A stretch of 64,000 nt of DNA from Pontibacillus halophilus JSM 076056 = DSM 19796 (GTDB lineage Bacteria; Bacillota; Bacilli; Bacillales; BH030062). The stretch lies in assembly GCF_000425205.1 (NCBI RefSeq), contig NZ_AULI01000008.1, forward strand, positions 62,001-126,000. Direction: 5' to 3'. Numbering within the stretch: position 1 is the first letter of the stretch; each line of letters starts with the position of its first letter. Shown in pieces: positions 8,151-17,283 of this stretch. The notes beneath the pieces are model-generated. The model searched no databases. It was not told the origin of the DNA and saw only the letters and a program-made list of their open reading frames with translations. The position numbers and the translations under genes are program-made.

Positions 8151-9253
8151 TCAACAATCTGCCAATCCTTTAAGATTGGATCATACCCTTTCTCTTTCAG
8201 CAATTCTCGAATGGCGTTAACAGAGCGCTCGTCGGAGATCTCGAATTGACTTTGCTGCGAATTCGGTTCTGTATAGCCTCCTACTTCTGTAGAAGAAGAC
8301 GCAGACATCTTGGTCACACCAAGTGGGACGAGTGCATCACGGAAGGATGGGTTCTCACGCGTAGACAACGTAACCCCACTCCGCGGCATAAATAACCGAT
8401 AGGCTAACAACGCTTGGACGAGATTGCGGTCTGTGACGTTGACACTTGGCTCATACCCACCAGCATTCGGACGAATCCGGGGAAATGACACACCGATTTC
8501 TGTATCTAAGTACCGGGACTGTAAATACGATGCATGCAATCCTGTAATGAACGTCTCCCGTCTCCAGTCATCAAGCCCCAATAAAGCCCCGATATTAACG
8601 GTTCTCATCCCTGCCTGACACCCTCGCTCTGGCGTATCAAGGCGATACTTGTAATCCCGCTTTGGCCCCTTCACATGAGTATCTTGATAAATTTCTTCAT
8701 TATATACTTCTTGGTAGACCGTCAACCCATCGATTCCACTTTCGACAAGTTCCTCGTACTCATTTGTATGAAGCGGCTGGATTTCAATGCCCACTGAGGA
8801 GAAGTGTTTCTTCAACACTTCCATAGCATCCTTCAAATACTGGACTGATGAATGACGTCTCGATTCACCAGTCAGGAGAATAATGTGCTGGATGCCACGT
8901 TCCTTAATGGCACGTGCCTCTCGGTCAATTTCCTCCATTGTTAATATTCTTCGTGGGAACACATTGTCGATACTAAAGCTACAATACGTACACGTATTCA
9001 CGCAGTAATCAGAGAGATACAATGGAAGAAAGAGCCCCATTGTCTTTCCGAAATGTTGCACCGTACGCTTATGCGCAAGCTGTGCCATCTCCTCTAAATG
9101 ATTCTCTGCTGTAGGAGAGAGTAAGACGAAGTAGTCTTGAACGCTAAGACGGTCTTTCCGTAGCACCTGTTTCACTTCACCATCGGTCACCTGCATGAAC
9201 TTGTCTTGCAGAGGTTGTTCATTTAACTCTTGTATAACTTGATAGAAACTCAA
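8147..9253 (-). CDS. thiH: ThiH: 2-iminoacetate synthase (radical SAM)
   Basis: 368 residues; TTG start with AGGAGGG seven bases upstream. ThiH cleaves tyrosine to dehydroglycine and p-cresol using a [4Fe-4S] cluster and SAM. The cluster motif Cys84-x3-Cys88-x2-Cys91 (YCVNTCTYCSF) is intact, and the C-terminal MSASSSTEVGGY segment and length fit ThiH. Most Bacillus species use the oxygen-dependent glycine oxidase ThiO in this step; no thiO is present here, so the operon uses the oxygen-sensitive route. Confidence 0.93.
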   Translation of the reverse strand: MSFYQVIQELNEQPLQDKFMQVTDGEVKQVLRKDRLSVQDYFVLLSPTAENHLEEMAQLAHKRTVQHFGKTMGLFLPLYLSDYCVNTCTYCSFSIDNVFPRRILTMEEIDREARAIKERGIQHIILLTGESRRHSSVQYLKDAMEVLKKHFSSVGIEIQPLHTNEYEELVESGIDGLTVYQEVYNEEIYQDTHVKGPKRDYKYRLDTPERGCQAGMRTVNIGALLGLDDWRRETFITGLHASYLQSRYLDTEIGVSFPRIRPNAGGYEPSVNVTDRNLVQALLAYRLFMPRSGVTLSTRENPSFRDALVPLGVTKMSASSSTEVGGYTEPNSQQSQFEISDERSVNAIRELLKEKGYDPILKDWQIVE

Positions 9254-9265
9254 AAGATGACCCTC

Positions 9266-10033
9266 CTATGATAGAAATCCAGTAAGCGGTGAAGAAGCAG
9301 ATGCCTCTTCTGATGGGGCTAGATGGCTATTTAAGTAAGCGATGCGACCAGCTCTAACAGCTAAGTCAAAGGCTTTCGCCATCTCGACAGGATTTTGTGC
9401 AGTTGCAATCGCCGTATTAACCAAGACCGCATCTGCCCCCATCTCCATTGCTTCGGCTGCGTGGGATGGTTGACCAATCCCTGCATCTACAACAATTGGT
9501 ACGTTGCTCTCATTAATAATGACCTGAATCATGCTCTTCATTTCTAATCCCCTGTTGGTACCAATTGGAGCTCCAAGAGGCATCACCGCTGCTGCTCCAG
9601 CCTTCTCTAGCCTTTTGGCCGTCATCAAATCCGGGCTCATATAAGGGAATACAATAAACCCCTCTTCAACGAGTCTTTCAGTTGCCCGAATTGTTTCTTC
9701 ATTATCTGGCAATAAATATTTCTGATCTGAGATGACTTCAATCTTCACCCAATCTCCAAGTCCTGCGGCGCGTCCAAGTCTTGCGATTCTCACCGCTTCA
9801 TCTGCCGTTCTTGCCCCTGATGTATTTGGCATATACGTAACGTGTTCAGGGATATCGTTGACCATGTACTGAAACTCCCCGCTTAAGTCAACACGACGAA
9901 GAGCTACGGTTACGACGTCTGAATTGGAAGAAAGAATCGCTTCCTTCATCGTTGTATGATTTGAGAACTTCCCTGTTCCAACAAACAGGCGACTCGTTAA
10001 TTCCTGATTTCCAATCGTAAATGAATCGTTCAT
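9266..10033 (-). CDS. thiG: ThiG: thiazole synthase
   Basis: 255 residues; GGGGGAG ribosome-binding site. ThiG condenses deoxyxylulose phosphate, dehydroglycine and ThiS thiocarboxylate into the thiazole. The Schiff-base lysine is Lys97 in DWVKIEV, and the phosphate-binding [12 protein letters not shown] and LVNTAIA segments are present. First gene of thiG-thiH-tenI-thiS-thiF, transcribed behind a TPP riboswitch. No thiC, thiD, thiE or tenA is in the window, so the pyrimidine branch is elsewhere or salvaged. Confidence 0.96.
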   Translation of the reverse strand: MNDSFTIGNQELTSRLFVGTGKFSNHTTMKEAILSSNSDVVTVALRRVDLSGEFQYMVNDIPEHVTYMPNTSGARTADEAVRIARLGRAAGLGDWVKIEVISDQKYLLPDNEETIRATERLVEEGFIVFPYMSPDLMTAKRLEKAGAAAVMPLGAPIGTNRGLEMKSMIQVIINESNVPIVVDAGIGQPSHAAEAMEMGADAVLVNTAIATAQNPVEMAKAFDLAVRAGRIAYLNSHLAPSEEASASSPLTGFLS

Positions 10034-10065
10034 GCTGCATCTCCCCCTTTAAACTAACCCAACGA

Positions 10066-10095
10066 GAAAAAGCCCACCCTGATGGAGGGTGAGCT
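10066..10095 (-). terminator. Leader terminator of the thi operon (riboswitch expression platform)
   Basis: Stem AGCTCACCCT / AGGGTGGGCT (one G-U pair) with a 5-nt loop and a T-run, located between the TPP aptamer and thiG. Presumed to form when TPP is bound. Confidence 0.85.
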
Positions 10096-10144
10096 TCTTC
10101 CTTATGATATAAAGGGAGTACCTTATGATATCGATGACGGTCGA

Positions 10145-10226
10145 ATGCTTCCCTCCGCTGGTGTTACCCAGATCAGGTTCAAAGGGTCAGACAGTGTCCT
10201 CTCAGCCGTAACCGGCTCCCCTAGCT
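10145..10226 (-). promoter_or_regulatory. TPP riboswitch (THI element) aptamer
   Basis: The minus strand carries the conserved TPP-binding strands: GGGGAGCC, GGCTGAGAGG, ACCCTTTGAACCTGATCTGG and the 3' AACACCAGCGGAGGGAAGC. It precedes thiG and, with the terminator at 10066-10095, should end transcription when thiamine pyrophosphate is abundant. Confidence 0.97.
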
Positions 10227-10250
10227 AATCTCATATGAGCTTGTACATTC

Positions 10251-10277
10251 ACTATAACAAATTCCAAATCATGTTAA
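10251..10277 (-). promoter_or_regulatory. Putative thi operon promoter
   Basis: Minus-strand -10 TATAGT at 10251-10256 is preceded by TGt, an extended -10. A TTAACA (10272-10277) lies 15 bases upstream, a short spacer, so recognition probably relies on the extended -10. It sits ~25 bases before the aptamer. Confidence 0.55.
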
Positions 10278-10408
10278 AACCCAAATTTAGTATAATTTCA
10301 CAAGTTTTGGGAACACTATGTTCAATTGAAAAGCAGAAAAGGCTACACACGAAAGCTTGTCATGCCATACAATGGTTATAGTACTTCATCCTATACCGAG
10401 GTGATTCG

Positions 10409-10927
10409 ATGTTTGAACCGACAATCTTCTATAATCAGAGTCAGTCACACATGACGTTTGAGGATGTAGCGCAACAAATTCGTATGTTTATACAAGAGAA
10501 CCCTGCCACTGAATACAAGCTCTCAATCGGAACCGATTCCCACGTCCACCGCGACTATACCCGCTTTATCACCGCCATCCATGTCCACCGAGTTGGTAAA
10601 GGAGCTTGGGGATGCCTACGTAACTACACCATCCCAAGAAGAGTCGACAGCCTTAAAGAGAAGATCTCAACGGAAACTTGGCTAAGCCAAGAGATTGCTT
10701 ATCAATTTTCTTCCGGTGTATTAGAAGAACTATCCGAAATGTTGCTTCCTCATGAAGAAGATGGGGCGAATCTTTCCTTTGAAATTCACCTTGATATTGG
10801 TAGGAAAGGCTTAACGAAGAATTTAATTGCCGATATGACGAGAAGGATTGATGACATGGGCGTCACCGTTCGTATCAAGCCAGACTCCTATGCCGCTTCA
10901 AGCTACGCAAACCGGTACACGAAATAA
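10409..10927 (+). CDS. ykuK: YkuK-like RNase H-like fold protein (DUF458)
   Basis: 172 residues with AGGTG ahead of the ATG. Residues ~38-47 (YKLSIGTDSHVH), GAWGC, and YTIPRRVDSLKEKISTET match B. subtilis YkuK, a conserved Firmicutes protein classified as a ribonuclease H-like fold (DUF458). The acidic residues in GTDS and HLDIG would sit at the RNase H-type active site, but no activity is proven. Divergent from the thi operon. Confidence 0.85.
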   Translation: MFEPTIFYNQSQSHMTFEDVAQQIRMFIQENPATEYKLSIGTDSHVHRDYTRFITAIHVHRVGKGAWGCLRNYTIPRRVDSLKEKISTETWLSQEIAYQFSSGVLEELSEMLLPHEEDGANLSFEIHLDIGRKGLTKNLIADMTRRIDDMGVTVRIKPDSYAASSYANRYTK

Positions 10928-11042
10928 TAGACGGCCACCCCGCAGGTACGGTTTGCTTCACCTACTTACCACCCCTACGATCAATACAATAAATCTTACT
11001 ATAATGAAAAAAACGTTCTAATCCCTCTCACTCTTACATGTA

Positions 11043-11726
11043 ATGGAAAGAGACAAGCCATTCATGAGAGGGAGATGGGACTTGATTGGTACCATAGTTG
11101 GTTACATTGTGCTCGGCTTATCCATTGCAGCCCCAGTCGGTCCTATTAACGTAGAAATGATTAACCGAGGAATGAGATATGGGTTTTGGCCTGCCTTTTT
11201 AGTAGGGTGTGGAGGGATGACGTCTGATATTCTTCTTATGGCACTCATGTTTGTAGGACTTTCAAATGTGCTGCTTATTGGATGGGTGAATGTTGTGTTG
11301 CTCATACTCGGTTGTTTCGTGCTTCTTCACTCTGGATGCGTCAACCTCCTAAATGCCCAACAAGAGCCTCTTGATGTAACTCGAGATTCCCATCACCGTA
11401 AAGCCCTACTTACCTCTTATGCAACCGGCCTAACAATTGCGGCCACCAATCCCATGAATCTGTTATTCTGGCTTAGTATATATGGTTCTGTATTAAGCGA
11501 TGTCCTCTTATCAAATGAACCCGGACGCTCATTCCTTCTAAGTAGCCTAGTATTTGTCGGAATTGGATTGTGGAACCTTCACGTCGCCTTATCCATACAC
11601 TTTGGCAGAAGAATTATGAATCGTTTCGTCATGCGTTCAATCCGTGTTGTAGCAAGTTGTGTCTTGTTGTATTATGGACTTAAATTCGGAGTGCAAGCTT
11701 GTAATGAAATGGGAATGTTATTCTGA
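11043..11726 (+). CDS. LysE/RhtB family amino-acid exporter
   Basis: Up to 227 residues with six membrane segments. The N-terminal GLSIAAPVGPINVEMI and the ATNPMNLLFWLSIYG segment are the LysE-family signatures. Substrate unknown. The ATG at 11043 has no clear ribosome-binding site; a TTG at 11079 has GGGAG eight bases upstream and would begin the protein just before the first helix, as in relatives, so the true start may be there. No partner gene. Confidence 0.82.
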   Translation: MERDKPFMRGRWDLIGTIVGYIVLGLSIAAPVGPINVEMINRGMRYGFWPAFLVGCGGMTSDILLMALMFVGLSNVLLIGWVNVVLLILGCFVLLHSGCVNLLNAQQEPLDVTRDSHHRKALLTSYATGLTIAATNPMNLLFWLSIYGSVLSDVLLSNEPGRSFLLSSLVFVGIGLWNLHVALSIHFGRRIMNRFVMRSIRVVASCVLLYYGLKFGVQACNEMGMLF

Positions 11727-11963
11727 CGTTTAACGTGGCACATGTAGGGGGAAAGTACGTCTATAGAGAGCAGAACCACTCTATACAAATTCCGTCGACC
11801 CGCCATATACCTTCCATTTGTTGGGATGTGCACTCTTTCACATTATGGGAGAAATACACATTTACAACTGGTGATTCTAGGTGTAAGATAGATTACAGAT
11901 TCCTTTAGATGGATATCTTACAATCAAGATAATTGTTGCTAAGGATGACAAGGAGGTAGTGTG

Positions 11964-12359
11964 ATGATTACTCTATATTTATCTCCAAGCTGTACTTCAT
12001 GCCGTAAAGCAAAGGCATGGCTTGAAGAGCATAATCTCGAGTTTGAAGTACGTAACATATTTCAAGAGCCCCTAACGGTAGACGAAGTGAAGAGTCTTAT
12101 GCGTCTTACGGAAGAAGGTACGAAAGAGCTTGTATCCACTCGTTCTAAAACGTATCAGAACCTTGATGTAGACCTTGACGATATGCCAATGGGAGAGCTG
12201 TATAAACTGATTGCTGAAAATCCTAGCTTGCTTAAGCGTCCAATCATGATTGACGAAAAGCATCTACAAGTTGGGTTTAACGAAGAAGAAATTCGTAGCT
12301 TTCTACCGCGTAAAGTACGCAACTTCGAACTACAGAACATTCTACGCTCTGCAAACTAA
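11964..12359 (+). CDS. spx: Spx: redox/disulfide-stress global regulator
   Basis: 131 residues from the ATG at 11964, with AGGAGG seven bases upstream (a GTG at 11961 is too close). Spx binds the RNA polymerase alpha C-terminal domain and redirects transcription under thiol stress. The redox switch Cys10-x2-Cys13 ([10 protein letters not shown]), the RPI motif (KRPIMID), [18 protein letters not shown] and length exactly match B. subtilis Spx. The C-terminus ends RSAN, close to the LAN-type tail through which ClpXP degrades Spx. Many relatives carry two spx copies, so this may be a paralog. Confidence 0.93.
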   Translation: MITLYLSPSCTSCRKAKAWLEEHNLEFEVRNIFQEPLTVDEVKSLMRLTEEGTKELVSTRSKTYQNLDVDLDDMPMGELYKLIAENPSLLKRPIMIDEKHLQVGFNEEEIRSFLPRKVRNFELQNILRSAN

Positions 12360-12367
12360 TACAGCAG

Positions 12368-12400
12368 AAAGAACTGGCTATTGGGCCAGTTCTTTTTTTA
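12368..12400. terminator. Terminator after spx
   Basis: AAAGAACTGGC / GCCAGTTCTTT stem followed by a T-run on the plus strand; A-rich on the other side, so it can also serve the convergent methyltransferase gene. Confidence 0.88.
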
Positions 12401-12406
12401 TTCTTA

Positions 12407-13459
12407 TTATCTAACTTTCGCAACAATTGCATTGTGCACTTTAATGTAGCCGCTTCTTACGATGTCCATTCCATTCTCATAGAGGAATAACCCCATTTGC
12501 TCAAGCGTCATCAACTCACGGTACGTATGGTTCATCACATCAGCCATCACACGATAATAAAGTCTTGATTTAAACTGGTTGCGCGGTGTCGTAAGGATGG
12601 CGTACCCGCCAGGCTTAGTGAAACGCCGATGCCAATCCACCACTTCTGGTTTATATGCGTCCGGGAAATGCTCAAGCATGCCAACAGATAGGACAATGTC
12701 AAATTCTCTTCCAAATGATAAATTCCGTATATCGTCTACGATGTACTCCACGTGTAGATCATCTTTGTAGTACACTTTTTTCTGCCCTGTATTTGGATTC
12801 TCTCCAAGAAAAGGATACGTAGAAGGGAATGTTCCAAAGCGGGTCGTCTTACAATACTCATCGTAGTCGACCATCGTAATCTGTCCACCAGGATACATCG
12901 CTCCAAGTTGCAACGCCTCATACCCTTCTGCAGCTCCTAAGAACAGAATCTTAGGATTGTGACCTACATCCAACCCTTCAAATAAGGCGCGTTTCCCTCT
13001 CGGATCCCAAATTCCGTCTTCGATTCTGTGGACATAATTCCATAGCTGAATCTGAACAACATCGGTGAGTGCTGCCTTAATTTCGTTATAATTAAAGGAG
13101 GAAATGCTCTTCGCGAAGGCTTTCTTCTTATCATTTAGTTCATCTGGAACATGTTTCACGAACCATTCATGGAACGAACGATTGAAATACGTCCACGCCG
13201 TATGTGGATCCATCTCTTTCTCATGCTCCGCCTCATACTGCACCCGTTCTTTGGCGTAGGTCTTTACTTCATAGGGCCGCCCTACATCTTTCCACGTAAC
13301 CGAAGACCAATCTTTAATTCGGTCCATCTTCACGAATTTATTACGTTCCTTATCTGTGTAATTCCTTAAATCCACACGAAAGCTCGGCAACACTTCTGTC
13401 CAATCAATGTATTCCTCAGTAAATGGTCGGTTCATACTGGACTTCTGAGCCGTTTCCAC
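12407..13459 (-). CDS. Class I SAM-dependent methyltransferase
   Basis: 350 residues; GTG start with GGGGTG upstream. The C-terminal half holds a Rossmann methyltransferase: motif I ILFLGAAEGYEAL (about 172-184), motif II MVDYDEYC, a DDIRNLSFGREFDIVLSVGMLEHF block, and GGYAILTTPRNQF. The first ~160 residues are charged and helical, with no family I recognise; they may bind the substrate. Substrate unknown. Confidence 0.75.
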   Translation of the reverse strand: METAQKSSMNRPFTEEYIDWTEVLPSFRVDLRNYTDKERNKFVKMDRIKDWSSVTWKDVGRPYEVKTYAKERVQYEAEHEKEMDPHTAWTYFNRSFHEWFVKHVPDELNDKKKAFAKSISSFNYNEIKAALTDVVQIQLWNYVHRIEDGIWDPRGKRALFEGLDVGHNPKILFLGAAEGYEALQLGAMYPGGQITMVDYDEYCKTTRFGTFPSTYPFLGENPNTGQKKVYYKDDLHVEYIVDDIRNLSFGREFDIVLSVGMLEHFPDAYKPEVVDWHRRFTKPGGYAILTTPRNQFKSRLYYRVMADVMNHTYRELMTLEQMGLFLYENGMDIVRSGYIKVHNAIVAKVR

Positions 13460-13598
13460 CTTGCCACCCCCAACATTGTTCAGAATTTTCCTTCATTTTA
13501 TATGAACATCGACGAACGAGCAATAGAATGAGAAACTTGCGGTTTTTCTTTGTAACCGCTTAAATAATCAGAAGTGTTTAATTTTTCTGAAAAATGTG

Positions 13599-13627
13599 TT
13601 GCTTTTGTCACACCACCGTACTAAAAT
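13599..13627 (+). promoter_or_regulatory. Putative SigA promoter of cstA
   Basis: TTGCTT at 13599-13604 and TAAAAT at 13622-13627 with an optimal 17-bp spacer, about 33 bases before the cstA start. Confidence 0.5.
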
Positions 13628-13660
13628 GAGGGCATTCCATTTTGAAGGGGGGCTATTGCA

Positions 13661-15103
13661 ATGATTACATTCGTTGCATCCATCTGTTTATTAGTAGTTG
13701 GCTATCTTGTCTATAGTAAGGTGGTGGAACGAATTTTCGTCATAAATGACGAAAACACGACTCCCGCTTACAGTAAGCAAGATGGATTTGATTATCAACC
13801 GATGAGCTGGTGGCGAGCAAGCTTGATCCAGCTATTAAATATTGCAGGTCTCGGTCCAATCTTTGGAGCGATCCTTGGTGCCGTTTATGGACCTGTCGCA
13901 TTTCTATGGATTGTGTTCGGCTCAATCTTTGCAGGAGCCGTCCACGATTATTTCTCTGGCATGTTATCCTTACGCCATAACGGCGCTCAATATCCGACAC
14001 TTGTCGGACAATACTTAGGTAAATACGCGAAGTCCATTATCAACCTTCTATCAATTGGACTCATGGTGTTAGTTGCTGCCGCCTTCACGGCTGGTCCGGC
14101 TCAATTAATGGCAGAGGTGACACCTCTTAGCTTTATCGTCTCACTCGTCCTAATCTTTACTTATTTCTTTATTGCGACCATCCTTCCAGTGAACAAGATT
14201 ATTGGCAAGATTTATCCGCTCTTTGGCGCGATTCTAATCTTTATGGCTGTATCCATCGGAATTGGATTGTTCTTCTTGGACAACAGCGTTCCAAATCTGA
14301 CATTACAGAACCTTCATCCAGGAGATGCACCAATCTGGCCACTCCTAATGGTGACCGTCTCTTGCGGAGCGATTTCTGGCTTTCATAGCACACAAAGCCC
14401 CATTCTCGCTCGCACGCTCAAGAAAGAAAGCGAAGGGCGTAAAGTATTCTACGGAGCTATGATTGCAGAGGGGGTTATTGCACTGATTTGGGCTGCGGCT
14501 GGAATGGCATTCTTCGGTGGGACAGGCCCATTAAATGAAGCAATTGGAACCGTAGGACCAGCTGGAATTGTGAATGAAATCTCTACAACTCTCCTTGGTG
14601 GTTTAGGTGGCGTGCTTGCAATCTTAGGGGTCATTATCCTTCCGATCACAACTGGTGACACCGCACTACGGTCATCGAGAATGATGGTAGCCGACTTATT
14701 GAAGCAATGGAGCAACCGCTCCTTCACAAGCAAGAAAGCAACGATTCTATTGGCAGTGCCTGTCGCCGTACCAGCCTTTCTACTTACACAAATGAACTAC
14801 ACCATGCTTTGGCGTTATGTAGGTTGGTCCAACCAAGTTGTGGCAACGGTTATGCTTTGGACAGCTGCGATGTACTTAGTGAAGAATGGAAAGTTCCATT
14901 GGATTTGCAGTGCACCAGCGTTCTTCATGACTGCTGTTGTCAGCACCTATATCTTCTACGCACCAGAAGGATTCTCTCTTCCTTACACGACTTCACTCGC
15001 ACTTGGTGGAATCATTTGGGTAGTAGTAGCCGCATGGTTCATAACTCAGTTGAAGAAAGCGAAGCAGCTTAAGGTTGCCAGACCAAGACGAAGAGCTTCT
15101 TAA
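13661..15103 (+). CDS. cstA: CstA family (carbon starvation) transporter
   Basis: 480 residues, ~12-13 membrane segments, with a strong GGGGGG ribosome-binding site. Conserved CstA segments include a periplasmic-loop YQPMSWWRASLIQLLNIAGLGPIFGAI, then GAVHDYFSGMLSLRHNG and VSCGAISGFHSTQSP. CstA proteins take up peptides or pyruvate on carbon limitation. It is the short form found in Firmicutes, against ~700 residues in E. coli. Single gene with its own terminator. Confidence 0.88.
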   Translation: MITFVASICLLVVGYLVYSKVVERIFVINDENTTPAYSKQDGFDYQPMSWWRASLIQLLNIAGLGPIFGAILGAVYGPVAFLWIVFGSIFAGAVHDYFSGMLSLRHNGAQYPTLVGQYLGKYAKSIINLLSIGLMVLVAAAFTAGPAQLMAEVTPLSFIVSLVLIFTYFFIATILPVNKIIGKIYPLFGAILIFMAVSIGIGLFFLDNSVPNLTLQNLHPGDAPIWPLLMVTVSCGAISGFHSTQSPILARTLKKESEGRKVFYGAMIAEGVIALIWAAAGMAFFGGTGPLNEAIGTVGPAGIVNEISTTLLGGLGGVLAILGVIILPITTGDTALRSSRMMVADLLKQWSNRSFTSKKATILLAVPVAVPAFLLTQMNYTMLWRYVGWSNQVVATVMLWTAAMYLVKNGKFHWICSAPAFFMTAVVSTYIFYAPEGFSLPYTTSLALGGIIWVVVAAWFITQLKKAKQLKVARPRRRAS

Positions 15104-15112
15104 TTCGTTAGA

Positions 15113-15147
15113 AACGTTCAGAGTAGTAAGTACTCTGAACGTTTTTT
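15113..15147 (+). terminator. Terminator of cstA
   Basis: Perfect 13-bp stem AACGTTCAGAGTA / TACTCTGAACGTT, 5-nt loop, followed by T residues. Confidence 0.92.
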
Positions 15148-15227
15148 CGTGCGTTTCCCCTCCCCTTCCATCATTTATATGGTAAGATGTACGCATCAAC
15201 ATTTACTTATTTTAGGAGGTTGTTGAT

Positions 15228-15413
15228 TTGAACAGAACTATGAGGTCTCTCATTGGTCTAATTGGAAGTCTAGTATTAATTGTAGCCTCTTCATTTATCC
15301 TACTTACGAAAGACATCCCTTCACAGACGACTACCGTCCAGACAATCTTCTTGGTGAGTGGGGTTGTTGGAGTTATTACAAACGGGATTATCATAAAGAA
15401 GCTAAAAGCATAA
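15228..15413 (+). CDS. Small two-helix membrane protein
   Basis: 61 residues, TTG start with AGGAGG eight bases upstream. Two membrane helices (about 7-26 and 39-56) and a basic KKLKA tail. No family recognised. Confidence 0.65.
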   Translation: MNRTMRSLIGLIGSLVLIVASSFILLTKDIPSQTTTVQTIFLVSGVVGVITNGIIIKKLKA

Positions 15414-15460
15414 TCTGTACATCTCCTTATATACAGATCCCCCTATTTCCATACATCATT

Positions 15461-15505
15461 AAAAAAAGCACTTCAAGTCGCCGAACGGCGAATTGAAGTG
15501 CTTTT
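15461..15505. terminator. Bidirectional terminator
   Basis: Long hairpin AAAAGCACTTCAAGTCGCC / GGCGAATTGAAGTGCTTTT (one mismatch), A-run on one side and T-run on the other, between convergent genes. Confidence 0.9.
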
Positions 15506-15529
15506 GATCTATTTTCTAGAGCATTAACA

Positions 15530-16315
15530 TTAACTTTCAGGACGTGCTTTCTTCGCGTGATTAGCCGCTGTGACAGCTTCTGGCATGATCTTATTCTCCA
15601 TAGCTTCTTGCTTCGTCTCTTGAGTACCGCCTATCACTTGGTCATCGCCATTCATCATGGCATCATACGATTGCTTCGCCACAAGCTCTTTATCATTCTT
15701 CTCGGAAGAACCAATCTCTGTGTCTCCCATGCCTGCATTGTCATGGAAATTCGTATCTGTCGCACCTGGTAAAGTTGCTGTAACTGTCACACCTGTGCCA
15801 CGTAATTCTTCACGAAGCGATTCCGCAAAGGAGAAAGCGAATGCTTTCGATGGCCCGTACACGGTCTCATATGGGGTTGGAAGTGTAGCTGCAATGGAAG
15901 AAACGATGAGGATCTTCCCATTCCCATTTGGCAACATATGGTTCACGACACGTTTCGCCATATGAACTGTACCTGATATGTTAATGGAGATGAGTCTCAA
16001 TTCCTCTTGTAAATCCGTCTCTCTAAATGCTCCACCAAGGCCAATTCCAACGTTAAGTACGGCAGAGTCGACTGGACGTCCAAGATTGTGAACGAATGTC
16101 CAGAAATCCTCTACTCCATCATAAGTAGCAGCATCGGCCTTGTGAGGGTACGCTTCTACTCCAAAGTCTCGGATGACCTCTGCCGCTTCAAAGATTCGGT
16201 CACTTGAACCTGAAATGGCAATGTCGTAATTGTCTTTCGCGAAATGCTTAGCAATTTCTAGACCGAGTCCAGAAGAGGCTCCTGTAATCATAGCAAGCGG
16301 ACGATTGGTTGTCAT
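15530..16315 (-). CDS. Short-chain dehydrogenase/reductase (SDR)
   Basis: 261 residues from the ATG at 16315, GGAGA seven bases upstream (another ATG at 16321 is too near). Nucleotide-binding TGASSGLG near residues 10-17, NVGIG in place of the usual NNAG, catalytic Ser in IVSSIAA, and YGPSK as the YxxxK pair. The last ~60 residues are polar and unlike the usual SDR substrate loop. Substrate unknown. Confidence 0.82.
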   Translation of the reverse strand: MTTNRPLAMITGASSGLGLEIAKHFAKDNYDIAISGSSDRIFEAAEVIRDFGVEAYPHKADAATYDGVEDFWTFVHNLGRPVDSAVLNVGIGLGGAFRETDLQEELRLISINISGTVHMAKRVVNHMLPNGNGKILIVSSIAATLPTPYETVYGPSKAFAFSFAESLREELRGTGVTVTATLPGATDTNFHDNAGMGDTEIGSSEKNDKELVAKQSYDAMMNGDDQVIGGTQETKQEAMENKIMPEAVTAANHAKKARPES

Positions 16316-16444
16316 ATACATTCTCCTTTTATAGAAAGTCTTGATTTCATTCTAGATTTAAACAATGTGTATCCGTTACTAGTTAGAGTCTTACCCTCCG
16401 ACTTCCGCCATCAAACAAGAAAGAGTATTCAGTCCTAACAATAG

Positions 16445-16475
16445 AAAAAGACTAAGGAGTTCCTTAGTCTTTCTT
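16445..16475 (-). terminator. Terminator of the DUF4177 gene
   Basis: Stem AAGACTAAGGA / TCCTTAGTCTT followed by T residues on the minus strand, directly after the stop codon. Confidence 0.8.
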
Positions 16476-16480
16476 CCGTT

Positions 16481-16663
16481 TCATAATGACCGTTTCATAA
16501 TGACTTCAAAGAAAGCACTCATTCCATAACTCTTAGTCCCTGGAGCAAATATCTGAACTAACTCCCAGCCATCCTTCTCGTGTTCAGCAATTACATCATG
16601 GTAATCCTGCTTCGGTTTATTGAAAGAAGCTAACTCAATTCTCACAAACTTATGCTCATACAT
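16481..16663 (-). CDS. DUF4177 family small protein
   Basis: 60 residues, ATG behind GGGGG. KFVRIEL at the start and DYHDVIAEHEKDGWELVQIFAP in the middle are the DUF4177 pattern. Small alpha/beta cytosolic protein, role unknown. Confidence 0.78.
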   Translation of the reverse strand: MYEHKFVRIELASFNKPKQDYHDVIAEHEKDGWELVQIFAPGTKSYGMSAFFEVIMKRSL

Positions 16664-16740
16664 ACCGCTACCCCCATTCTTTGATAGCGTATACGTAAGA
16701 AAATGTCAGAGGTTTAAATTATTTGGAATCTAACAAGCTA

Positions 16741-16776
16741 AATAAGCCTCCTATTCGAACTCGAATAAGAGGCTTC
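16741..16776 (-). terminator. Terminator of the VOC gene
   Basis: A ~14-bp stem AGCCTCTTATTCGA / TCGAATAGGAGGCT followed by TTATTT on the minus strand. Confidence 0.8.
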
Positions 16777-16806
16777 CTCCATATAGTATAGCAATGCGTC
16801 TCTTCC

Positions 16807-17241
16807 CTACTGCGGCACGTTACCTGGGACACTAATATTAAATGTAACTCCAAACTTATCTTGTACCATACCATACAAAGGGCTGAAATCGGTCTTATGT
16901 AGAGGAATCATCACTTGTCCTCCATCTTCTAACTCAGTGAAGATGGTTCTCGCTACATCCTCTTCTTTCGGATGAATAGCAAGTTGTATCGAATTACCAG
17001 GCTGGTAAGGCATACCATCATACGTGTCAGAGAACATGAGATCCGCATCCCCAACCTTTAGATGCGCATGCATAATACGATTCTTCATCTCGATTGAGAG
17101 CGGATCATCAGGGTCACCTGGTACGTCGCCATATGTCATGATACTCACCAATTCTCCCACAAGCGCTTTCTTATAGAAATCAACTGCTTCTCTTGTAGTC
17201 CCATCGAAGAATAGATAAGGATTCAAACTTATGGACATCAT
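16807..17241 (-). CDS. VOC family (PhnB/YjdN-like) protein
   Basis: 144 residues with GGGG seven bases before the ATG. NPYLFFDGTTREAVDFYKKALVGELV at the start and an IMHAHLKVGDADLMFSDT segment are typical of PhnB-like glyoxalase/bleomycin-fold proteins. Metal ligands of true glyoxalases are not all evident, so an enzymatic function cannot be named. Confidence 0.8.
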   Translation of the reverse strand: MMSISLNPYLFFDGTTREAVDFYKKALVGELVSIMTYGDVPGDPDDPLSIEMKNRIMHAHLKVGDADLMFSDTYDGMPYQPGNSIQLAIHPKEEDVARTIFTELEDGGQVMIPLHKTDFSPLYGMVQDKFGVTFNISVPGNVPQ

Positions 17242-17283
17242 TCAACAACCCCTTTTTGGAAATAGATTCGTATGTAGAACGAA

